From NCBI RefSeq assembly GCF_900108315.1, contig NZ_FNVB01000004.1, forward strand, positions 496,001 through 560,000: DNA of 64,000 bases, in the 5' to 3' direction. Both the position numbers and the translations under genes were made by a program. Below are positions 17,967-25,976 of the stretch, in pieces (within the stretch, counting starts at the first letter, position 1; each line of letters opens with the position of its first letter). Under the pieces are notes generated by a model that was given only the letters and a program-made list of their open reading frames with translations, ran no database searches and was not told where the DNA came from. Origin of the DNA: Saccharopolyspora kobensis. GTDB lineage: Bacteria > Actinomycetota > Actinomycetes > Mycobacteriales > Pseudonocardiaceae.

Positions 17967-19586
17967 ATGTCCCCTGCCGATGCGCGCAACTGGTTCGGCC
18001 GCGTCCGGCCGCAGTGGAGCCTGGCCCGCCAGCTGTTCGTGCTGCAGGTCGTGGTGGTGGCCGTCGTGGTGCTCGCCGGCACCGCCCTGGCCTGGTACGA
18101 CGCGGAGCAGCGCAACGAGAGCGCGGCCCGCGACAAGGTCGTGGCGGTGGCCCGCACGCTGGCCGCCCAACCGGGCGTCCGGGACGCGCTGGTCGCGCCG
18201 GACCCGACCGCGACCCTGCAGCCGCTGGCCGAACGGGTGCGCGCCGACACCGGGGTCGACTTCATCACGATCATGTCCCCGCAGGGCATCCGCTACACCC
18301 ACCCCGATCCGGCGCGCATCGGCCAGCCGTTCCTCGGCCACATCGAGCAGGCGGTCGCCGGGCAGGTGTTCACCGAGATCTTCCCCGGCACGCTCGGCTT
18401 CTCGGTGCGCGCCGTGGTGCCGGTCCACGACGACGGGCACCGGCTGATCGGGCTGGTCTCCGACGGCATCACCGTGCGCTCGATCTCCCTGGAGCTGGAG
18501 AAGCAGGTCAGCGTGCTCGTGCTGGTCGCGGCGGCGGCGCTGCTGATCGGCGGGCTGCTGACCTACCTGGTCAGCGCCCGGCTGCGCCGCCACACCCACG
18601 GCTTGCGGCCCGCGGAGCTCAGCCGGATGTACGAGTACCACGACGCGATCCTGCACGCGGTGCGCGAGGGCCTGCTGCTGATCTCCCCGGCCGGGCGGGT
18701 GACGTTGTGCAACGACGGGGCCGGTCTGCTGCTCGGCCTGGACCCGCTGGCCGTCGAAGGCAGCCCGGTGTCCGAGCTGGAGCTCCCGGAGTCGCTCGTG
18801 GGCAGCCTCGGGTCGGGACGGGCGGTGCGCGACGAGGTGCACCTGACCGACGAGCGGGTGCTGCTGGTCAACGCCTCGGAGATCCGCAGCGGCGGCCGCG
18901 ACCTCGGCACCGTGGTGACCCTCCGGGACCACACCGAGCTGCAAGCGCTGAGCGGGGAACTGGACTCCATGCGCGGTTTCGCCGAATCGCTGCGCTCTCA
19001 AGCCCACGAGTCGGCCAACCGGCTGCACACCGTGGTTTCGCTGATCGAGCTCGGCCGCGCCGACGAGGCCGTCACCTTCGCCACCGCCGAGCTGGAGCTC
19101 GCCCAGCAGCTCACCGACCGCGTCGTCGGTGCGATCGCGGAGCCGGTGCTGGCCGCGGTGCTGCTGGGCAAGAGCGCCGAAGCGGGGGAGCGCGGGGTCG
19201 AGGTGGTGCTCACCGACGACACCGAGATCGACGACGTCGACCTGGCGCACATCGATTCGCGCGACCTGGTGACGATCCTCGGCAACCTGATCGACAACGC
19301 GGTGGAGGCCGTGGTGGAGCGCCCGAGCCCGCGGGTGGCGGTCACCGTTCGGTCCACTTCGGACGGAGTGCTGGTGCGAGTGGCCGACAACGGGCCGGGC
19401 GTGGATCCGGAGACCGCGCAGCGGTTGTTCGAGCGCGGCTGGTCCACGAAGGACTCCGGGCGCGGGCTCGGGCTCGCGCTGGTCGGGCAGAGCGTGCGGC
19501 GGCATCGCGGCAGCATCGAGGTCACCAGCGACGACGGTGCGGTGTTCACCGTGCTGCTGCCCGCCGGATCGGACGTGCCCCGGTGA
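17967..19586 (+). CDS. Sensor histidine kinase, CitA/DcuS type
   Basis: 539-aa membrane sensor. TM1 is at about residues 20-42 and an extracytoplasmic sCACHE-type domain covers about 45-170 (VDFITIMSPQGIRYTHPDP is typical). TM2 is near 175-197. A cytoplasmic PAS region (about 215-320) is followed by an HK_5/Spo0B-like dimerisation helix with the phospho-accepting His in SQAHESANRLHT. The ATPase core has NLIDNAVEAV, VADNGPGVD and GRGLGLALVGQ. The ATG at 17967 is chosen because the open frame upstream has no coding character. TAGCCT at about 17924-17929 is a possible -10. The family senses citrate or C4-dicarboxylates; dctA is 2.4 kb away. Confidence 0.88.
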   Translation: MSPADARNWFGRVRPQWSLARQLFVLQVVVVAVVVLAGTALAWYDAEQRNESAARDKVVAVARTLAAQPGVRDALVAPDPTATLQPLAERVRADTGVDFITIMSPQGIRYTHPDPARIGQPFLGHIEQAVAGQVFTEIFPGTLGFSVRAVVPVHDDGHRLIGLVSDGITVRSISLELEKQVSVLVLVAAAALLIGGLLTYLVSARLRRHTHGLRPAELSRMYEYHDAILHAVREGLLLISPAGRVTLCNDGAGLLLGLDPLAVEGSPVSELELPESLVGSLGSGRAVRDEVHLTDERVLLVNASEIRSGGRDLGTVVTLRDHTELQALSGELDSMRGFAESLRSQAHESANRLHTVVSLIELGRADEAVTFATAELELAQQLTDRVVGAIAEPVLAAVLLGKSAEAGERGVEVVLTDDTEIDDVDLAHIDSRDLVTILGNLIDNAVEAVVERPSPRVAVTVRSTSDGVLVRVADNGPGVDPETAQRLFERGWSTKDSGRGLGLALVGQSVRRHRGSIEVTSDDGAVFTVLLPAGSDVPR

Positions 19587-20263
19587 TCTCGGTGCTGGTG
19601 GTGGAGGACGATCCGCTGGTCGGCGAGGCCCACGAGACCTACGTCAACCGGATCGACGGGTTCGCGGTGGCCGGGCGGGTCCGCACCGGGCAGGCGGCGC
19701 TGCGCTTCGTCGAGCGGACGCCGGTCGACCTGGTGCTGCTGGACCTGCGGCTGCCCGACATGGACGGCCTGCAGGTGGCGCGCGCGCTGCGCACCGCGGG
19801 CAGCAACGCCGACGTCATCGCGGTGACCTCCGCCCGGGAGCTGAAGGTGGTCCGCGCGGCGGTGTCCAGCGGCGTGGTGCAGTACCTGCTGAAACCGTTC
19901 ACCTTCGCGGCGATGCGGGAGAAGCTGGAGCACTACGCGCGCTTCCGGACCAGCCTCGGGCACGACCGCGAGGTCAGCGGCCAGGCCGAGATCGACCGCG
20001 CCTTCTCGACCCTGCGCGGCGTGGACCGCGCGGCCCTCCCGAAGGGCATGGGCGACGAAACGCTCGCCTCGGTGGTCTCGGCGCTGCGCGCGGCACCGGG
20101 AGGTGCGGCGGCGGGCACCGTCGGCGAAGCGGCGGGAGTGTCCCGCGTGACGGCTCGCCGCTACCTGGAATACCTGGTGCACAACGGAATGGCCGAACGC
20201 CGCCCGCACTACGGGGGCGTGGGCCGCCCGGAGATGACCTACCGCTGGATCGGCGAAGCCTGA
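19583..20263 (+). CDS. Response regulator, CitB/DcuR type
   Basis: 226-aa transcriptional regulator paired with the upstream kinase. The receiver domain (1-120) has acidic residues EDD near the N-terminus, the phospho-acceptor Asp in LVLLDLRLPDMDG, a conserved Thr/Ser in AVTSAR and Lys in YLLKPF. The C-terminal winged helix (about 165-220: VGEAAGVSRVTARRYLEYL then GRPEMTYRW) is the CitB/DcuR type. The GTG at 19583 overlaps the kinase stop. The unit ends in an R3 hairpin. It may control dicarboxylate uptake (inference). Confidence 0.9.
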   Translation: MISVLVVEDDPLVGEAHETYVNRIDGFAVAGRVRTGQAALRFVERTPVDLVLLDLRLPDMDGLQVARALRTAGSNADVIAVTSARELKVVRAAVSSGVVQYLLKPFTFAAMREKLEHYARFRTSLGHDREVSGQAEIDRAFSTLRGVDRAALPKGMGDETLASVVSALRAAPGGAAAGTVGEAAGVSRVTARRYLEYLVHNGMAERRPHYGGVGRPEMTYRWIGEA

Positions 20264-20268
20264 GACGC

Positions 20269-20310
20269 CGTGAGCGCTTTGGGGTGCGATAGCGCCCCGA
20301 ACCGCTCACG
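20269..20310. terminator. R3 hairpin, copy 2
   Basis: 42-bp imperfect palindrome beginning CGTGAGCGCTTTGGGGTGC and ending CCGCTCACG around a GATA loop. It lies immediately after the response regulator stop and before the convergent soxR. It is the same sequence type as the R3 core at 17805-17846, and paired positions have changed while keeping base pairing. It is probably a bidirectional terminator. Confidence 0.65.
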
Positions 20311-20317
20311 GGGCATG

Positions 20318-20776
20318 TCAGCGGTTGTCGGCGGCGGGGCGGAGACCCGGTGCGCCGGGGCCGAATTCCGCCATCCTGTCGTCGACGTTGTGCAGGGCGC
20401 AGGTGCGCAGCGACAGGCAGCCGCAGCCGATGCAGCCGGTCAGGCGGTCGCGGAGGCGCTGCAGGCCGTCGATGCGGGCGTCCAGCTCGTCGCGCCAGCG
20501 GCGGGACAGGCGAGCCCAGTCCGCCTTGGTCGGCGCGTGGTCGTCGGGGAGCGTGCCGAGCGCTTCGGAGATCTGCTCCAGGCTCAGCCCGACGCGTTGC
20601 GCGGAGCGGATGAAGGCCAGGCGGCGCAGCACTCCGCGGTCGTAGCGGCGCTGGTTGCCGGAGGTCCGGGTACTGTTGATCAGACCGCGGTCCTCGTAGA
20701 AGCGCAGCGCGGTCTGCGCGACTCCGCTGCGGTGCGCGACCTCACCGATGGTCAGCAGTTTGGGTAGCTTCGACAC
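20318..20776 (-). CDS. soxR: Redox-sensitive activator SoxR (MerR family)
   Basis: 152-aa MerR-family regulator with a [2Fe-2S] cluster. The winged-helix DNA-binding domain is at residues 7-75 (LTIGEVAHRSGVAQTALRFY). A dimerisation coiled coil follows. The four cluster cysteines appear as CIGCGCLSLRTC (CX2CXCX5C, about 114-125). Oxidation or nitrosylation of the cluster by redox-cycling compounds activates target promoters. The GTG at 20776 has TAGCCT exactly 7 nt upstream, which suggests a leaderless mRNA. It is divergent from the split transketolase operon, with a SoxR-like dyad between them. Confidence 0.93.
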   Translation of the reverse strand: MSKLPKLLTIGEVAHRSGVAQTALRFYEDRGLINSTRTSGNQRRYDRGVLRRLAFIRSAQRVGLSLEQISEALGTLPDDHAPTKADWARLSRRWRDELDARIDGLQRLRDRLTGCIGCGCLSLRTCALHNVDDRMAEFGPGAPGLRPAADNR

Positions 20777-20836
20777 GTCCGCCAGGCTAGCTCAAACACT
20801 TGGAGCATGGTGGAGGTATTTTCCCCGGAACGGGGC

Positions 20837-20873
20837 TTGACCTCCAGTTCGCTCGAAGTTCCACCCTGGTCGT
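20837..20873 (+). promoter_or_regulatory. SoxR-type promoter of the transketolase operon
   Basis: TTGACC (20837-20842) and CACCCT (20862-20867) are spaced by 19 bp, the overlong spacer typical of MerR/SoxR promoters. The spacer holds the dyad ACCTCCAG-TTCG-CTCGAAGT (20840-20859), which matches the SoxR half-site pattern at 6 of 8 paired positions. The predicted start is at or next to the ATG at 20874, so the transcript would be leaderless. Confidence 0.6.
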
Positions 20874-21569
20874 ATGACGATCACGACGACGTACGGCTAC
20901 GCCGATCTCCGGCCGCTGATGAGCGCCATGACGGGCGACGAGAAGCACGATGTCGCCGCCACCTCCACCCTCGACGTGCTGTGGGTGCTCTACGACCAGG
21001 TCCTGTCGGTCGACCCGCAGCGCATCGACGACCCCGACCGCGACCGCTTCCTGCTGTCCAAGGGGCACGGCCCGATGGCCTTCTACGCGGTGCTGGCCGC
21101 CAAGGGCTTCCTGGACCCCGCCGAGCTGCCGGGCTTCGGCGCGTTCGACTCCCGGCTCGGCTTCCACCCCGACCGCGTGCTGGCCCCCGGCGTGGAGATC
21201 GGCAGCGGCTCCCTCGGGCACGGCCTGCCGCTCGGCCTCGGCGTGGTGCTCGGCCTGCGCGCCCAGGACCGCGACCGACCGCGGGTGGTGGTGCTGGTGG
21301 GCGACGCCGAGCTCGACGAGGGCAGCAACCACGAGGCCATCCAGGTCGCCGGGCGCTGGGGACTGGGGCAGCTGACCACCGTCGTGGTGGACAACAGCTC
21401 CTCCAGCACCGGCTGGCCCGGCGGCATCGCCGACCGCTTCGCCCGCGAGGGCTGGGCCGTGCACACCGTCGACGGCCGCGACCACGACGCGCTCCGCCGC
21501 GCCCTCACCGACACCCACCCGGACCGCCCGCTCGCGGTGGTCGCCGAAGTCGAACCCAAGGAGCAGTGA
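20874..21569 (+). CDS. Transketolase, N-terminal subunit
   Basis: 231-aa thiamine-diphosphate-binding half of a split transketolase. The motif KGHGPMAFYAVLAAKGFL and the ThDP motif VLVGDAELDEGSNHEAI (GDxE...N, about 142-158) are clear. The invariant NSSSSTGWPG-type segment follows. Split transketolases move two-carbon ketol units in the non-oxidative pentose phosphate pathway or in specialised sugar pathways. It lies directly under the SoxR-like promoter, and its stop overlaps the ATG of the C-terminal subunit (TGATG). Confidence 0.88.
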   Translation: MTITTTYGYADLRPLMSAMTGDEKHDVAATSTLDVLWVLYDQVLSVDPQRIDDPDRDRFLLSKGHGPMAFYAVLAAKGFLDPAELPGFGAFDSRLGFHPDRVLAPGVEIGSGSLGHGLPLGLGVVLGLRAQDRDRPRVVVLVGDAELDEGSNHEAIQVAGRWGLGQLTTVVVDNSSSSTGWPGGIADRFAREGWAVHTVDGRDHDALRRALTDTHPDRPLAVVAEVEPKEQ

Positions 21570-22492
21570 TGAGCGCCCCGACCATCGCCACCACCATGCG
21601 CGAGCAGTTCGTGCAGACCATCGACAACGCACTCGACACCGACCCGCGGGTGGCCGTCGTGCTGGCCGAGATCTCCGCCGACCGCTTCGAGGACGCCGCG
21701 CGCAGGCACCCGCGCCGGGTGCTCAACGTCGGCATCCGCGAGCAGGCCATGGTCGGCGTCGGCGGCGGGCTGGCGCTGACCGGCCTGCGGCCGGTGGTGC
21801 ACTCGATCACGCCGTTCGTCGTGGAGCGCCCGTTCGAGCAGCTCAAGCTCGACCTCGGCCACCAGGGCGTCGGCGCCATCGTGGTCAGCACCGGTGCGTC
21901 CTTCGACTACCCGACCGCCGGACGCACGCACATGGCGCCCGGCGACGTCGCGCTGATCGACACGCTGCCCGGCTGGACCGTGCACGTGCCCGGCCACCCG
22001 GCCGAGGTGGACGCCCTGCTGCGCTCGGCGCTGCCCGGTGACGAGCCGGTCTACCTGCGGCTCTCCGAGCGGGTCAACGCCGAACCGCTGGTGACCGGCC
22101 CGGGCTGGCACACCGTGCGAACCGGCGGCAAGGGCGTGGTGCTGGCCGTCGGCCCGATGCTCGGCCCGGTCCTGACCGCCACCGCGGCCATCGACGTGAC
22201 CGTGCTCTACACGGCGACCATCCGCCCGTTCGACGCCGCCGGGCTGCGCGCGGCGGTGCACGCGGCGACCTCCGACGTGGTGCTGGTCGAGCCGTACCTG
22301 CGCGGCACCTCGACGCACGAGATCAACGACGCGCTCGCCGACATCCCGCACCGGGCCCTGGCACTCGGCGTGCGCCGCGACCGGGAGCTGCGCGCGTACG
22401 GCACGACCGAGGAGCACGAGGCCGCGCACGGCCTGAGCCCGACCGCGATCGCCGCGTCGATCCGGCACTTCCTGGACGGAGCCGCCCGATGA
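21569..22492 (+). CDS. Transketolase, C-terminal subunit
   Basis: 307-aa second half: a pyrimidine-binding domain (about 1-160) with the Glu that activates the thiamine cofactor in LNVGIREQAMVGVGGGLAL, and a C-terminal transketolase domain (about 180-300) with VTVLYTATIRPFDAAGLR and VVLVEPYLRG. It forms the active heteromer with the upstream subunit. The ATG overlaps the previous stop and its own end overlaps the next gene (ATGA), so the three genes are one operon. A role in NADPH or pentose supply under redox stress is inferred from the SoxR site. Confidence 0.88.
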   Translation: MSAPTIATTMREQFVQTIDNALDTDPRVAVVLAEISADRFEDAARRHPRRVLNVGIREQAMVGVGGGLALTGLRPVVHSITPFVVERPFEQLKLDLGHQGVGAIVVSTGASFDYPTAGRTHMAPGDVALIDTLPGWTVHVPGHPAEVDALLRSALPGDEPVYLRLSERVNAEPLVTGPGWHTVRTGGKGVVLAVGPMLGPVLTATAAIDVTVLYTATIRPFDAAGLRAAVHAATSDVVLVEPYLRGTSTHEINDALADIPHRALALGVRRDRELRAYGTTEEHEAAHGLSPTAIAASIRHFLDGAAR

Positions 22493-22881
22493 CCTTCACC
22501 CCGGCCGAGATCGACTACTTGGAAGGGCAGTCGCTGGGGCGGCTGTGCACCCTCGGACCCGGCGGTGAGCCGCAGGCCCGGCCGGTGGGCGTGCACCTGG
22601 GCCCGGACGGCACGATCGACGTTCCCGGCTACCACAACGCCGAGTCGCAGAAGTGGCGCAACGTGCTGCGGGATCCGCGCGTGACGTTCGTGGTCGACGA
22701 CATCGCGTCGCGGACGCCGTGGCGGGTCCGCGGCATCGAGATCCGCGGGGAGGCGGAGGCGCTGCTCGGCGTCGGGTCGACCGAGGGCGGGCTCAGCGGC
22801 GACGTGATCCGCATCCGTCCGAAGCGGATCCTCTCGTGGGGCATCGACTCCGAGCGCCTCCAAGCCCGCGACGTGGGGTGA
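22489..22881 (+). CDS. PPOX-class (F420- or flavin-dependent) oxidoreductase
   Basis: 130-aa split-barrel protein related to pyridoxamine 5'-phosphate oxidase. FTPAEIDYLEGQSLGRLCTL opens the barrel and GEPQARPVGVHLGPDG follows. NAESQKWRNVLRDPRVTFVVDD and RGIEIRGEAEALLG are typical of actinobacterial F420-dependent members. The substrate is unknown. It ends the putative SoxR-controlled operon (ATGA overlap with the transketolase subunit). A reductive or quinone-detoxifying role would fit but is inference. hisH begins 25 bp later with its own -10 box. Confidence 0.8.
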   Translation: MTFTPAEIDYLEGQSLGRLCTLGPGGEPQARPVGVHLGPDGTIDVPGYHNAESQKWRNVLRDPRVTFVVDDIASRTPWRVRGIEIRGEAEALLGVGSTEGGLSGDVIRIRPKRILSWGIDSERLQARDVG

Positions 22882-22906
22882 CCGCCTGCGCCGGTAGCCT
22901 GGGACC

Positions 22907-23536
22907 GTGGCACGAGTCGTCATCTTGGACTACGGATCAGGCAACCTCCGCTCCGCCGAGCGCGCGCTGCAGCGCGTCGGGGCCGACGTCGAGGTGACCG
23001 CCGACCATCGTGCCGCGGTGGAGGCCGACGGCCTGGTGGTCCCCGGCGTCGGGGCGTTCGCGGCCTGCATGCGGGGCCTGCTGGAGGTCGGCGGCGACAA
23101 GATCATCGATCACCGGCTGGCAGGCGACCGGCCGGTGCTGGGCATCTGCGTCGGCATGCAGGTGCTCTTCGACCAGGGCGTCGAGCACGACATGCAGGCC
23201 AACGGCTGCGGCCAGTGGCCCGGCACCGTCGAGCGGCTGCAGGCCGACGTCCTGCCGCACATGGGCTGGAACGAGGTCGACGCCCCGGAGGGCAGCGTCC
23301 TGTTCGCCGGGATGGAACCTGGCACCCGGTTCTACTTCGTGCACTCCTACGGCGTGCGCCGCTGGGAGCTGGAGCCGTCGGACTCGATCAAGCCGCCGCT
23401 GGTGACCTGGGCCGAGCACGGCGAGCGGTTCGTCGCCGCGGTGGAGAACGGCCCGCTGATGGCGACCCAGTTCCACCCGGAGAAGTCCGGCGAGGCGGGC
23501 GCCCGGCTGCTGCGCAACTGGCTGGACACCCTGTGA
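22907..23536 (+). CDS. hisH: Imidazole glycerol phosphate synthase, glutaminase subunit
   Basis: 209-aa class I glutamine amidotransferase that supplies ammonia to HisF. The nucleophile Cys is in [14 protein letters not shown] (about 80-93) and the His/Glu pair in [11 protein letters not shown] near 190. The GTG at 22907 has TAGCCT exactly 6 nt upstream (22895-22900), so it appears leaderless with its own promoter, independent of the transketolase operon. It forms the second his block with the small membrane gene and priA. Confidence 0.96.
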   Translation: MARVVILDYGSGNLRSAERALQRVGADVEVTADHRAAVEADGLVVPGVGAFAACMRGLLEVGGDKIIDHRLAGDRPVLGICVGMQVLFDQGVEHDMQANGCGQWPGTVERLQADVLPHMGWNEVDAPEGSVLFAGMEPGTRFYFVHSYGVRRWELEPSDSIKPPLVTWAEHGERFVAAVENGPLMATQFHPEKSGEAGARLLRNWLDTL

Positions 23537-23733
23537 CCCGCAAGCACGGGATGCTCGGCCAGCGGGCGGTCAAGCTGATCGCCACCGTGCTGGCGTTCGG
23601 GATGATCGCCGGCATCGCGGCGCCCTACCTGCTGCAGGCGGGCTTCCCGCTGTGGACGGTGCTGCTGCTGGTGCTGATCGTGCTGGCGGTGCCGGTCGTG
23701 GCGGTCCTGCACTCCGAGCGCTCCCGCCGCTGA
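23533..23733 (+). CDS. Small two-helix membrane protein in the his cluster
   Basis: 66-aa protein with a basic N-terminus ([11 protein letters not shown]), a helix at about 12-32 ([20 protein letters not shown]) and a second at about 37-58 ([20 protein letters not shown]). The GTG overlaps the hisH stop (GTGA), so it is translationally coupled to hisH. I do not recognise a characterised family. Its position between hisH and priA suggests a conserved operon member rather than an enzyme of the pathway. Confidence 0.75.
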   Translation: MTRKHGMLGQRAVKLIATVLAFGMIAGIAAPYLLQAGFPLWTVLLLVLIVLAVPVVAVLHSERSRR

Positions 23734-23741
23734 CCCGGCGC

Positions 23742-23769
23742 GGTGTCGATCTCGCGCGAAATTGACACC
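23742..23769. repeat. R4 palindrome, copy 1
   Basis: 28-bp near-perfect palindrome: GGTGTC at the left, GACACC at the right and TCGCGCGA in the centre, with two mismatched pairs. It lies after the small membrane gene and before priA, where it may act as a terminator. Similar palindromes follow trpA and the peptidase gene. Confidence 0.65.
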
Positions 23770-23818
23770 ATCCGGGGTGACCGGGGTGCGGTCGGGGCGT
23801 GGACAGTAGGGTTGGGGC

Positions 23819-24550
23819 GTGAGCTTCACGTTGCTTCCCGCAGTTGACGTTGCCGACGGGCAGGCGGTCCGCCTCGTGCAGGGCGCCGCCGGTTCCGAGA
23901 CCTCCTACGGCGACCCGTTGGAGGCCGCGCTGGCCTGGCAGCGCGCGGGAGCGGAGTGGGTCCACTTGGTCGACCTCGACGCGGCGTTCGGCCGCGGCTC
24001 GAACCGCGAACTGCTGGCCGAGGTGACCGGCAAGCTCGACGTGAAGGTGGAGCTCTCCGGCGGCATCCGCGACGACGCCTCGCTGGAGGCCGCGCTGGCC
24101 ACCGGCTGCGCGCGGGTCAACCTGGGCACCGCGGCGCTGGAGAACCCGCAGTGGGCGGACCGCGTGGTCGCCGAGTACGGCGAGCGGGTCGCGGTCGGCC
24201 TGGACGTGCGGATCACCGAGCAGGGCCACCGGCTAGCCGCCCGCGGCTGGACCAAGGACGGCGGCGACCTCTGGGAGGTGCTGGCGCGGTTGGACGCGGC
24301 CGGCTGCCGCCGCTACGTGGTCACCGACGTGAGCAAGGACGGCACCCTGCAGGGGCCGAACACCGAGCTGCTGCGCGCGGTCTGCGACCGCACCGAGGCG
24401 CCGGTGATCGCCTCCGGCGGTGTGTCCAGCGTGGACGACCTGGTGGAGCTGTCGAAGCTGGCACCGCTCGGCCTGGAGGGCTCGATCGTCGGCAAGGCGC
24501 TGTACGCGCAGAACTTCACCCTCGAAGAGGCGCTGGCCGCCGTCAGCTGA
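23819..24550 (+). CDS. priA: Bifunctional HisA/TrpF isomerase (PriA)
   Basis: 243-aa (beta-alpha)8 isomerase. In actinobacteria it catalyses both ProFAR to PRFAR in histidine synthesis and phosphoribosyl-anthranilate to CdRP in tryptophan synthesis. Catalytic Asp residues are seen in [18 protein letters not shown] and [16 protein letters not shown]. Phosphate-binding loops are ELSGGIRDD and IASGGVSS. No trpF occurs in this window although trpE, trpC, trpB and trpA do, consistent with dual function. The GTG has TAGGGT exactly 6 nt upstream, so it is probably leaderless. Confidence 0.93.
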   Translation: MSFTLLPAVDVADGQAVRLVQGAAGSETSYGDPLEAALAWQRAGAEWVHLVDLDAAFGRGSNRELLAEVTGKLDVKVELSGGIRDDASLEAALATGCARVNLGTAALENPQWADRVVAEYGERVAVGLDVRITEQGHRLAARGWTKDGGDLWEVLARLDAAGCRRYVVTDVSKDGTLQGPNTELLRAVCDRTEAPVIASGGVSSVDDLVELSKLAPLGLEGSIVGKALYAQNFTLEEALAAVS

Positions 24551-24553
24551 TCA

Positions 24554-25360
24554 TCACCCGCGGCCGCGCCCGGCTCGGGCGTACCTCCCGGGAGGCGTGC
24601 CCAGGACCCGCTTGAAGTGCCGGGTGAGGTGGGACTGGTCGTAGAAACCGGCCGCGACCGCCACCTCGCCCGGTGGCCGTCCTTCGAGGAGCAACCGGCG
24701 CGCGAGGTCGACGCGGCGCGACGTCACGTACTGGTGCGGTGCGATGCCGAACGCGGCGCTGAAGGCCCGCACCAGGTGCGCCGGGTGGACGTGGAGCAGC
24801 CGCGCGATCTCCGCCAGCGTGGTGCTCTCCCGGAGCCGGGAGTCCAGCAGGTCGCGCAGGTCGTGCGCTGTTCCGCGGTCATCCGCCGGGCCTCCGGGGA
24901 CCAGCCGGGGACGCAGGTGCTCGCGCAAGCGCTGGGTGATGAGGGCCAGCCTGCTTTCCGCCTCGAACTCGTCGCCCCGGTGGGCGAGGGCGGCGTGCAG
25001 CTGCTCGATGTGCCTGCGCAGGAGCACGTCGGTGATCTCCGGGCCGTCGACGGCCGGACCGGTGAAGCTCTCGTCGAGCTGCGTCGTGTCGAGGTAGAGC
25101 ACGCGCTTGCGGAAGCCGCGCGGAGTGGCCGGGGAACCGTTGTGCGGGACGTGCGGCGGCAGCAGGCTCAGCGTGCCGTCCGGTGTCCCTCGCTCGTGGC
25201 GGTCCAGGTCGTAGCGGACGGCGCCGTCGTCGACGATCAGCAGCGTCCAGGCGTCGTGGACGTGCAGCGGGTACTCGTGCTCGGTGAAGTGGGCGTGGAA
25301 GACCTCCACGACGCCCGGGACCGAGGGGCGCCACGCCGTGATCTCCTGCCGGGACGCCAT
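24554..25360 (-). CDS. AraC family regulator
   Basis: 268-aa regulator with an N-terminal cupin sensor (HEYPLHVHDAWTLLIVDDGA, about 28-47) and a C-terminal pair of helix-turn-helix motifs (TTLAEIARLLHVHPAHLVRAF and GEVAVAAGFYDQSHLTRHFK, about 170-255, ending with a TPPGRYAR motif). The ATG at 25360 has TACGTT exactly 6 nt upstream. It is divergent from the DUF2000 gene, a partner with which AraC regulators are often paired. The two genes sit inside the his cluster between priA and hisF. Confidence 0.88.
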   Translation of the reverse strand: MASRQEITAWRPSVPGVVEVFHAHFTEHEYPLHVHDAWTLLIVDDGAVRYDLDRHERGTPDGTLSLLPPHVPHNGSPATPRGFRKRVLYLDTTQLDESFTGPAVDGPEITDVLLRRHIEQLHAALAHRGDEFEAESRLALITQRLREHLRPRLVPGGPADDRGTAHDLRDLLDSRLRESTTLAEIARLLHVHPAHLVRAFSAAFGIAPHQYVTSRRVDLARRLLLEGRPPGEVAVAAGFYDQSHLTRHFKRVLGTPPGRYARAGRGRG

Positions 25361-25409
25361 GTGAAGAACGTACAAGACGGCGGGTGCGCGCAGGTCGCAG
25401 CATCGGGGC

Positions 25410-25835
25410 ATGGGAACGGAGAACGTGCGCTTCGACACCAAGATCGCCGTGCTGCTGCGCGATGACCTGGCGAGCTGGCAGCGGCTGAACGTGACCGCCT
25501 TCGTCGTCAGCGGGCTCGGCACGGCGGTGCCCGAGCTGATCGGCGAGCCCTACGCCGACGCCGACGGCGTCGAGCACCTGCCGATGTTCCGCCAGCCCGT
25601 GCTGGTCTTCGAGGGCGCGAAGGAGGTGCTTAGCGCCGCGCACCGCAAGGCGCTGGCCCGCTCGCTGCACACCGCGGTGTTCACCTCGGACCTGTTCGGC
25701 ACCGGCAACGACCGGGACAACCGGGCCGCCGTGCGGGCGGTGGGAACCGAGCAGCTCGACCTGGTGGGGCTGGCGGTGCACGGGCCCCGCAACGCGGTGG
25801 ACAAGATCCTCAAGGGGGCGCGGATGCACCCCTGA
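25410..25835 (+). CDS. DUF2000 family protein
   Basis: 141-aa protein matching the DUF2000 pattern: an early DTKIAVLLRDDLASWQRLNV, AFVVSGLG, PMFRQPVLVFEG and a late DLVGLAVHGPRNAVDKILKG. The fold is related to peptidyl-tRNA hydrolase 2, but no enzymatic role is established. The ATG at 25410 leaves only 49 bp to the divergent AraC gene, so both promoters overlap. It is probably a target of that regulator. Confidence 0.8.
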   Translation: MGTENVRFDTKIAVLLRDDLASWQRLNVTAFVVSGLGTAVPELIGEPYADADGVEHLPMFRQPVLVFEGAKEVLSAAHRKALARSLHTAVFTSDLFGTGNDRDNRAAVRAVGTEQLDLVGLAVHGPRNAVDKILKGARMHP

Positions 25836-25976
25836 CGTCGTCCGTTCGGCCCAGCGTCCCTGCCGCTGGTCAGGGCGAATGCGGGTCGGCTCGGGGAAAA
25901 GCCTGATCCACTCCGGGGCGCGGATCGGCACGATCGCGACCGAGATCCGAAATGCGGATCGCGATCGGAGGTCTCG

